Of a DNA stretch of 64,000 nt, positions 24,797-31,400 are shown piece after piece. The position numbers were made by a program, and so were the translations under genes. The DNA is from UBA1952 sp965246785. GTDB taxonomy: Bacteria > Bacteroidota > Bacteroidia > Chitinophagales > Chitinophagaceae. Position 1 is the stretch's first letter; each line of letters starts with the position of its first letter. The notes beneath the pieces were generated by a model. It was not told the origin of the DNA, did no database searches, and worked only from the letters and a program-made list of their open reading frames with translations. The stretch spans positions 1 to 64,000 of the forward strand of contig CBDFFM010000001.1 in NCBI GenBank assembly GCA_965246785.1. The letters are read 5' to 3'.

Positions 24797-25528
24797 ATGT
24801 CTCAAAACGAATTTCGGAAATACGCCGTCGGCCACCTCGGCATGAGCGGCAACACGATGGACGACTATACGCGGCAGATGAACAACCGCCTCTCCGGCCC
24901 GCAAGGCCGGGTGCTCCATCAACCCACCGGCCTGACGCCCTACATCATTGAAGAGCGCCCCATGAACGTTGCCCAGATGGACGTGTTCTCCCGCCTGATG
25001 ATGGACAGAATCATCTTCCTCGGCACCGGCATTGACGACCAAGTGGCCAACATCGTAACGGCACAGCTCCTTTTCCTGGAAAGCTCCGACCGTACGCGCG
25101 ATGTGCAGATGTACCTTAACAGCCCGGGCGGCTCCGTATATGCAGGTCTCGGCGTGTATGATACTATGCAAATCATCAATCCCGATGTAAGCACCATCTG
25201 CACCGGCATTGCCGCCTCAATGGCTGCTATCCTGATGTGCGCAGGTACGAAAGGCAAGCGTACTGCACTGCGTCACAGCCGCATTATGTTGCACCAGCCA
25301 TCAAGCGCCGTTGGCGGACAGGCGACTGATATTGAAATTACCGTAAAGGAAATCCGCCGTATCAAGACCAATCTGTATGACATTCTCGCAGAGCATACGG
25401 GGCAGGATGTGAAGCGTGTGGAAGAAGACTGCGACCGCGATTACTGGATGAGCTCACAGGAAGCAAAGGATTACGGCATTGTGGACGAAGTACTCGTTAC
25501 CAATCCTAAGAAAGCGGAAAAGAAATAA
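24797..25528 (+). CDS. clpP: ATP-dependent Clp protease proteolytic subunit, copy 1
   Basis: 243 residues. Catalytic triad: Ser in GIAASMAAI (about 141), His in IMLHQPSS (about 165), Asp in DCDRDYWM (about 212). The N-terminal 50 residues before IIEERPM are longer than in E. coli ClpP. ATG at 24797 is chosen because it follows the hairpin and the A-rich stretch ACTAAA. ClpP forms a 14-mer barrel fed by ClpX. A second clpP follows 88 bases on, so mixed rings are possible. Confidence 0.95.
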   Translation: MSQNEFRKYAVGHLGMSGNTMDDYTRQMNNRLSGPQGRVLHQPTGLTPYIIEERPMNVAQMDVFSRLMMDRIIFLGTGIDDQVANIVTAQLLFLESSDRTRDVQMYLNSPGGSVYAGLGVYDTMQIINPDVSTICTGIAASMAAILMCAGTKGKRTALRHSRIMLHQPSSAVGGQATDIEITVKEIRRIKTNLYDILAEHTGQDVKRVEEDCDRDYWMSSQEAKDYGIVDEVLVTNPKKAEKK

Positions 25529-25532
25529 TCAT

Positions 25533-25598
25533 GAGTAGCAAGTATCAGGTATCAAGCTGATATGTAGATGCCAGCCTGATACCTGCGATTTGATACCA
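25533..25598. repeat. Word-repeat hairpin (GTATCAG words) before clpP2
   Basis: AAGTATCAGGTATCAAGCTG pairs imperfectly with CAGCCTGATACC and TTTGATACC. It lies between the two clpP genes, ending 18 bases before the second ATG. The AAGTATCAGGTATCAAG word group is nearly that at 3878-3964. Confidence 0.8.
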
Positions 25599-25616
25599 AT
25601 AAAATCAACTCCAAAA

Positions 25617-26273
25617 ATGTCTCAATACAATCTCTATAAAAACCGTCTTCGCATGGAAGATGAAGACGAGGACGAAGAAGAAATACCAGCCGGCGAGCGT
25701 CAGTCTCCGCATTCTATGTGGGCTAAGAAGAGCGACGAGCTATTCTTCAAAAACCGCGCAGTCTATCTCTGGGGCGGCGTAGACGACCGCTCCGCCAAAG
25801 ACGTGGTAAACCGCCTCCTCCTGCTGGATGCCGACAAGCCTGGCGAGGAAATCAAATTCTTCATTAACTCCCCAGGCGGCGTTGTGACAAGCGGCATGGT
25901 GGTGTATGATGTGATGCAGATGATGCAATCACCGGTCTCTACCATCTGCATGGGCCTGGCTGCGTCAATGGGTTCTATCCTGCTGGCAGGCGGCACTAAG
26001 GGCAAGCGCTACATCTTCCCGCATGGCGAGGTGATGATTCACCAGCCAAGCCTCGGCGGCTATGTGCAGGGCGTAAGCGCGGATTTGGAAATCCACGCCG
26101 TCCAAATCAAAAAGACAAAAGAAATGGGCGCCAAAATCCTTTCCGATGCTACCGGCCAACCTTATGAGCGTGTACTCCGCGACCTGGAGCGCGACTACTG
26201 GATGGATGCCGAAGAGGCACTGAAATACGGCATCGTAGATGCGATGTGGGAACCTCAGAAAAGTAAAAAGTAA
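25617..26273 (+). CDS. clpP: ATP-dependent Clp protease proteolytic subunit, copy 2
   Basis: 218 residues. Ser in GLAASMGSI (about 117), His in IHQPSLGG (about 142) and Asp in ERDYWM (about 192) are all present. The N-terminus differs from copy 1: an acidic stretch MEDEDEDEEE. About 50% similar by eye to copy 1. The pair forms one operon ending in the terminator at 26281. Confidence 0.95.
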   Translation: MSQYNLYKNRLRMEDEDEDEEEIPAGERQSPHSMWAKKSDELFFKNRAVYLWGGVDDRSAKDVVNRLLLLDADKPGEEIKFFINSPGGVVTSGMVVYDVMQMMQSPVSTICMGLAASMGSILLAGGTKGKRYIFPHGEVMIHQPSLGGYVQGVSADLEIHAVQIKKTKEMGAKILSDATGQPYERVLRDLERDYWMDAEEALKYGIVDAMWEPQKSKK

Positions 26274-26280
26274 AAAACGT

Positions 26281-26308
26281 AAAAGGCGTGCTTCGGCGCG
26301 CCTTTTTT
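26281..26308 (+). terminator. Intrinsic terminator after clpP2
   Basis: AAAAGGCGTGC, a TTCG loop, GCGCGCCTTTTTT. Confidence 0.9.
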
Positions 26309-26320
26309 CATACATGCACA

Positions 26321-26391
26321 CGGACGCGGGCACCGCGTCCCTACAGGTAGGCTGCGGTATTTTCACGTAGGGGACGCGGTGCCCGCGTCCG
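26321..26391. repeat. Near-perfect GC-rich inverted repeat
   Basis: Arms 26321-26344 and 26367-26391 match at 24 positions with one extra G; each contains GGACGCGGGCACCGCGTCC, itself partly palindromic. It lies between two convergent operons. GGGACGC/GCGTCCC also occurs at 63627-63645. Confidence 0.85.
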
Positions 26392-26409
26392 CCTAACACA
26401 TCGCAAAAG

Positions 26410-26442
26410 AAAAAGCCGCCCTTAAAATCAGGACGGCTTTTC
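26410..26442 (-). terminator. Intrinsic terminator of the rpsF-rpsR-rplI operon
   Basis: AAAAAGCCGCCCT and AGGACGGCTTTT pair around a 7-base loop, 41 bases beyond the rplI stop; A and T tracts on both sides. Confidence 0.85.
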
Positions 26443-26447
26443 AAAAC

Positions 26448-26481
26448 GCGGCTAATCCGCAAAATCCAGTAAATCCCGGTT
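26448..26481. repeat. Single arm of the CGGATT word family
   Basis: In minus orientation it reads AACCGGGATTTACTGGATTT then TGCGGATTAGCCGCG, matching the left arm at 11946-11978 word for word in places. No partner arm is visible. It abuts the rplI stop. Confidence 0.6.
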
Positions 26482-26482
26482 C

Positions 26483-26929
26483 TTATTCACCCACCACCTC
26501 AAACTCCATCTCCACCACATTGTCCTTACCGAAGTCAATGTTGGCCTTGTGAGTACCCAGCTCGCTTACATCGCCAAGGATAGAGATGCGGCGGCGGTCA
26601 ATTTCGTAACCCTTCTGCTCGCGGATGGCGCGGGCAAGCTGGATGCTCGTTACAGAGCCGAAAATCTTGCCGCTTGTGCCGGTCTTGGCGCCCAGCTTCA
26701 CAGGGCTTTCCTTCAGCACGTCCGTTACCTTGGCTATTTCTGCCACCAGCTTTGCCTCGCGCTTCTGAGCCACCTTCTGGCGCTCGTTCAGCATTTTTTT
26801 AGCCCCTTCGCTCGCCTCTACCGCGTACTTCTGCGGGATGAGGTAGTTGCGGGCATATCCCGGGCGGACGTTCACCATTTCATTGGCGCCGCCGAGGTTA
26901 TCTACGTCTTTTATAAGAATGACTTGCAT
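26483..26929 (-). CDS. rplI: 50S ribosomal protein L9
   Basis: 148 residues, normal for bL9. MQVILIKDVDNLGG and VRPGYARNYLIP mark the N-terminal domain; a long connecting helix and a C-terminal domain with GKIFGSVTS follow. Last gene of the rpsF-rpsR-rplI operon. A word hairpin begins three bases upstream of its start codon. Confidence 0.97.
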   Translation of the reverse strand: MQVILIKDVDNLGGANEMVNVRPGYARNYLIPQKYAVEASEGAKKMLNERQKVAQKREAKLVAEIAKVTDVLKESPVKLGAKTGTSGKIFGSVTSIQLARAIREQKGYEIDRRRISILGDVSELGTHKANIDFGKDNVVEMEFEVVGE

Positions 26930-26932
26930 GTC

Positions 26933-27029
26933 AATTATGAGTTATGAGTTAAGAATTATGAGTTGAAGATGAGAATGAGAATCTGAAGCGCTTCCGCAAT
27001 TCATAATTCATCATTCATAATTCATCATT
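26933..27029. repeat. Word-repeat hairpin (ATTCATA words) between rpsR and rplI
   Basis: On the plus strand AATTATGAGTTATGAGTTAAG and further ATTATGAGTT pair with AATTCATAATTCATCATTC repeated. It spans the whole rpsR-rplI gap and ends three bases from the rplI start. Confidence 0.9.
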
Positions 27030-27296
27030 CTACTTCATTAGGTCGGTTACATAAGGCAGCAGGGCCATCTGGCGGGCCTTCTTAATGGCCTGAGCCACCT
27101 TGCGCTGATACTTCAGGCTGTTGCCGGACAGGCGGCGCGGAAGCATCTTGCCCTGGTCGTTCAGGAACTTCTTCAAGAACTCAGCGTCCTTATAGTCAAT
27201 GTACTTGATGCCCAGCTTCTTAAAGCGGCAGTATTTTTTCTGGCGGCGGTCAACGCGAGCGGCGCTCAGGTATTTAATATCGTTTTGCTTTGCCAT
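27030..27296 (-). CDS. rpsR: 30S ribosomal protein S18
   Basis: 88 residues: KYCRFKKLGIKYIDYKD, the bS18 core, and RRLSGNSLKYQRKVAQAIKKARQ in two parts towards the end. It pairs with S6 on 16S rRNA. Middle gene of the operon; a word hairpin lies just upstream. Confidence 0.97.
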   Translation of the reverse strand: MAKQNDIKYLSAARVDRRQKKYCRFKKLGIKYIDYKDAEFLKKFLNDQGKMLPRRLSGNSLKYQRKVAQAIKKARQMALLPYVTDLMK

Positions 27297-27305
27297 TGTT
27301 TTTTT

Positions 27306-27392
27306 TGAGTAGAAAGTTTTGAGTAGAAAGTAAAAAGCTATTGGGAAAGTGGCTCACATGCCCGCTTTCTACTTTCTATTAACGACTTTAGA
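27306..27392. repeat. Word-repeat hairpin (GTAGAAA words) between rpsF and rpsR
   Basis: GAGTAGAAAGTTTTGAGTAG plus AAAGTAAAAAGC pairs with GCTTTCTACTTTCTATTAAC. It occupies most of the rpsF-rpsR gap and begins nine bases upstream of the rpsR start. Confidence 0.85.
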
Positions 27393-27404
27393 CTAAATAA
27401 TTGT

Positions 27405-27821
27405 TTACGCTTCTTCACCCTCCTCTACTTCTTCAGCAGCGCGCTTCGGCGTGTGCTCCAGTTTAATGCCCTTACGGCGACGGTCATTGTACTCAACGGC
27501 GTAGCGGTCAAGGCGCGTAATCATCTGGCGCATAATGCTTTCATCACGGCCCATCTGGATTTCCAGTTGACCGTTCACATTTGTAGGAGCCTCATACTCC
27601 GTCAGCCAGTAAAGACCCGTCGTCTTCTTGGCAATCGGGTAAGCGAGGTTCTTCAGGCCGATCGCTTCATTGGAAACGATGTTGCCGCCACCTGCGGTAA
27701 TAATGTCTGCGTACTTCTGCTGAGCAGCTTTGTACTCGTCTTCCGCCAGCACGGGCGTGAAGATGACCATCAGCTCATAGCTCTGGAGCTTTTGGTCCTG
27801 GGTGTTGTTTTCTGTTGCCAT
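27405..27821 (-). CDS. rpsF: 30S ribosomal protein S6
   Basis: 138 residues. The bS6 core begins at SYELMVIFTP and includes GLKNLAYPIAKKTTGLYWL; an acidic tail EEVEEGEEA ends it, as in many S6 proteins. The first 12 residues (MATENNTQDQKL) precede the core. First gene of the operon. Confidence 0.96.
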   Translation of the reverse strand: MATENNTQDQKLQSYELMVIFTPVLAEDEYKAAQQKYADIITAGGGNIVSNEAIGLKNLAYPIAKKTTGLYWLTEYEAPTNVNGQLEIQMGRDESIMRQMITRLDRYAVEYNDRRRKGIKLEHTPKRAAEEVEEGEEA

Positions 27822-27852
27822 AAACGATTTTAGGCGTTAAAAAATTAATTAA

Positions 27853-27879
27853 TCCCATCACGCCGGCAACAACTTGGGA
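27853..27879 (-). promoter_or_regulatory. Possible S6:S18 leader hairpin
   Basis: In the rpsF leader, TCCCA pairs with TGGGA, enclosing GTTGTTGCCGGCGTGA with a CCG. The known S6:S18 autoregulatory motif has a stem with an internal CCG. The resemblance is loose and untested. Confidence 0.25.
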
Positions 27880-27883
27880 CAAT

Positions 27884-27956
27884 TCGGAACTCGGAGTTCG
27901 GGATGCGGAACAGCGCGGAAAAATTACGCCGTCTACATTCGCCATTCCGCATTGGA
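27884..27956. repeat. Word-repeat hairpin (GCGGAAC words) upstream of rpsF
   Basis: TTCGGAACTCGGAGTTCGGG and ATGCGGAAC on one side, ATTCGCCATTCCGCATTGGAA on the other in two parts. Pairing is weaker than in the other hairpins. It lies about 60 bases upstream of the rpsF start. Confidence 0.55.
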
Positions 27957-28266
27957 ATCGGCCGGACGATTTTTGGGAACGCGAAGGTAGGGGAAAAATG
28001 TAAATTTTTCAGCGCCAAAAGCGAATAATCAGGTAAGCAACAACCATTCTATCGGCTTCTAAAGAAATACCCTTACAGACCTTCCGGCCTTTGACCTAGT
28101 CGTATTACGCATAACCTCGTTCTGCTTTCAGGTTTTCAACCATGCTTAATTCATAATTAATTATGACTATTAGCGCTGGAATGCTACCTGCCAATCATTG
28201 CTGCCGGCTATATTCGCCCTTGGTAGCAAAATTTATTTAACCCATTCCAGAGATTATTTATTCTGA
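27957..28266. other. Intergenic region at the core-accessory boundary
   Basis: 310 bases with no gene I can support. TCATAATTAATTATGA (28151-28166) is a perfect palindrome. A clear TAnnTTTG box is not seen for either flanking gene. Confidence 0.5.
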
Positions 28267-28404
28267 ATGAAATTTGATAAAGACATATTTATCAGCTACG
28301 GCCACTTAGAAGACAAGCCGCTGGACGAAGACACAAAGGGCTGGATAAGCGATTTTCACAGCCTGCCGGAGACCAAATGGCTTTCTGTAAATCCCAATTC
28401 ATAA
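28267..28404 (+). pseudogene. N-terminal fragment of a TIR-domain protein
   Basis: 45 residues: KFDKDIFISYGHLEDKPL and KGWISDFHSL are the first strand and helix of a bacterial TIR domain, after which the frame ends. The catalytic Glu region is missing, so it cannot be a NADase. It stops four bases before the start of the DUF4157 gene. It may be a relic of a fused or neighbouring TIR gene. Confidence 0.6.
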
Positions 28405-28407
28405 AAA

Positions 28408-31400
28408 ATGTCGGAGCACGCTTCTGCTTCCAGTCAGGCACAGTTCTCGCCCACGCCCGCAGCAGCTATACAAGTGCCGCAGCAGGTGCCGGAGCCGGAG
28501 GTGCTACCCTTACTTCAGGGCTTATACATCCAGCCGAAGCTAACGGTCGGTGCGCCCGACGACCCTTTGGAAGATGAAGCCGACGCAGTAGCGGAGCAGG
28601 TGATGCGCATGCCGGAGACATCATTTGCGTCCTCAATCGCTGACAAATCGGGCATACAGGGTAAGACGACCGACGATGAAGAGCAAATAAGTCTATCAAG
28701 AATTACAGGCGGCAGCTTTGTCCAGCTTAAATGCTCCGGATGCGAAGATGAAGAAGCAGTTCAGCGCAAAGCCATCCTTCCGGCGATAACGCCATTCATC
28801 CAGGCAAAGGGCGATGGCGCGGGAACAGCATCGCCTCAGGTGGCGCAGCAAATTATGGATACGAAGGGCGGCGGCAGCGGCCTGCCGGGCGCATCACGCA
28901 GCTTTATGGAAAGCCGCTTCGGAACGGACTTCAGCGCCGTACGCATCCATACCGGCGATTATGCTTCATCCTTATCCGGCGAGCTAAAGGCGCAAGCCTT
29001 TACCGTAGGTTCCGACATTTACTTCAATGACGGCAAGTTTGCACCCGGTACAGCTATCGGCGATAAGCTGCTGGCGCACGAGCTTACACACACCCTTCAG
29101 CAGGGAACATCGGCGCAACGAAGCATTCAGCGGACAGTAGTGCTGCCTGGCGATGCTGAGGTTCAGATGACCTCGCTGCTGCCGGTCACCGTGCATGGCC
29201 AAAGCTTCGACAGCGCCGCACAGGAGCTGGCGGCAATGATAGACCGCGACGACATCAGGAACAGCGCCCGCATCATGGTTGCCATTGGCAACAGCATTCA
29301 TATCTATGATGGCTCAGGAGCCGCAGTCGGAAACCCGATACATCTTATATCGCCCATTCCGATGGGGAACGGCGTCTTTCAGTTTTCGGCGCGGCGTGGC
29401 GGTACGGGCGGGTCGTTTGCGCGGATATGGCTTATTAATAACCAACCGACATTGGCTCCCGAAGGGCATACCGATACGGAGCATAAGCGGGAGAACCTCA
29501 ACATAGATGATTACATAGTAGCCGCCGACCGCGAGGCATTCAACACGACGCTCGGGAGCAACGCCTATTGGTTTTTGGTCATTCCCGGCGATGTGTCACT
29601 GTCAACAGGGCGGCGCACTACACCGGAATGGGCGGTAGCGCAAGCCGCCCGCGTGCTGCAGCGTATGCGCGGGCGCCAAGGCCAGGGAGGCGGAACCGGA
29701 AGCGGACACGGTACCGGCACAGGCAGCGGTACCGGCACAGGCAGCGGGGAGCAGCAGGCTGCGCCAACGCCGGACAGAACCACGCCGGAACGCATCGTTC
29801 CTTATTCCAACGAACGCGGAGACTTTATAAACGCCTGGAAGAACGGCTATCATGTAGCGCTGCAATTACACGAGGGCGAATCGGACGCGACCCTGGAGCA
29901 CCGGATAGAGCAAAGCCTGGAGCGCGCATACAACGCCCATGACTTTAATCAGGCCACGCGCGTAGCCGGCGGAGCCGATAGCACAGCTGTCGCCCCTCCG
30001 CCCAATCAGTCCCAGTTGCCGGGCAGCGGCCGGCCAACAAATCCCGACCAGCAGCGCCTCGTCATCAACGATGCGCAGCGCAACGCCAATCTGCCGGCAT
30101 ACTCTGCCCGCATTGACAGTGACGTCCGCGGACAAGCCACCGTGCTTGGCGCCAACAACCACATGCAGATGGTGCTGGACTATTCGCTTGCCGGCAGCGA
30201 TACGCTGAGCCTGGTAGCGGCCAGGATGCAGTCCATCAATTATTACTGGGAAATCATTCGGGTAAGCGATGCCGAATTGTCCAGCGCATCGGAGGAATAT
30301 GCCCGTACTGTAGCTACCGACCCGGAACACAACCAGGCAAGCAGGCTTGATGCCACCTTAAACGAACTGGGACGGCATGAACGCGCCATCCTTTCTGATG
30401 CCGCGGCTGATATATGGCGCATTCCTGAGTCCGGCCCGTTGGCTTACATGACTGCGAATCTCATGGCGCTCAGCGTGGGTGTGCGCACCATCGGCAATCT
30501 TTTCTCTTCTTTTGTATCAATAGTCTCGCGGCCGCTGAATGACCAGAATATCGGCTGGAACGACGAGGGTAATTTCTTTGTGCGGTGCATCGCCACACCG
30601 TCTCATAATGAGGACTCCGAGTACCGCCGCGCATCATCTGTGGCCGTGCAATTCGTGCGTGTGGTCAACATCAACCGCAGGGCGCAGGAAGCTGTAGAAG
30701 CGCCGCAACCGGCATCAAGTGACCCCTCCTCCAATGTGGAAAGTGTCCGGGAGGTTATCCGGTACCGCGCCGACCGTTCGGTACAAATAAGTCCGGCGGC
30801 CCGCGCGCTTCATGCGCAATTGCTGCTCAACGACATTGACCCCGCCACCTACCTGGCGCGTATGCAGCAGCAGCAGGGCCTCATGACGCGGATGCAGAAC
30901 TTCCGTGATGAACAGCTTCGCCATGCAAAAGCCGGAACAACGGTATATCAGCCGCGGGCAGCGCTGGTCAGTGAAGAGAACGGCTCCGTCAATCAGCTTG
31001 CGCTTTATCTTTTCCAGACCTCGGACAGCACAGATGCGCATCCGCGCTACAGGCTGATAGACGTATCAAGCCCGGGCACGCAGGGATATTATAGCGGCAG
31101 CAGCTCTACTGCCGGAGCGGCGGGCCATACCGAGGCGATGCGCAATGCGTTTGTTGCCTTTTCTGAAAATAATGGCTATGGGCGCGGCGCTATCGCACTT
31201 CATTTTACACAGACGCCTCCCGAAGGGGTGAGTTTTCCAACCAATGGGCGCAGCGCTCCGGGCGAGCGGCGCAGATGGATGCAGCGCCTGACTGACCTGG
31301 CCGAGGTAGCGGGCATTGTGGCCCTGTTCCTTTCCGGCGGTACGGCTGCTATAGTGGGAGGCGTTGCGGGTATTGCGGGCGCGGCCGTAGCTGCCGATTC

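Noticed and set aside
20268..27402. Identical GACTAAATAATTGT at 20267-20280 and 27390-27403
   Set aside because: A 14-base AT-rich match beside two stop codons is suggestive but too short and without wider similarity.
29079..29110. HELTH in the DUF4157 protein as a zinc protease site
   Set aside because: HELTH fits HExxH, but DUF4157 proteins are not established proteases and I see no downstream third ligand.
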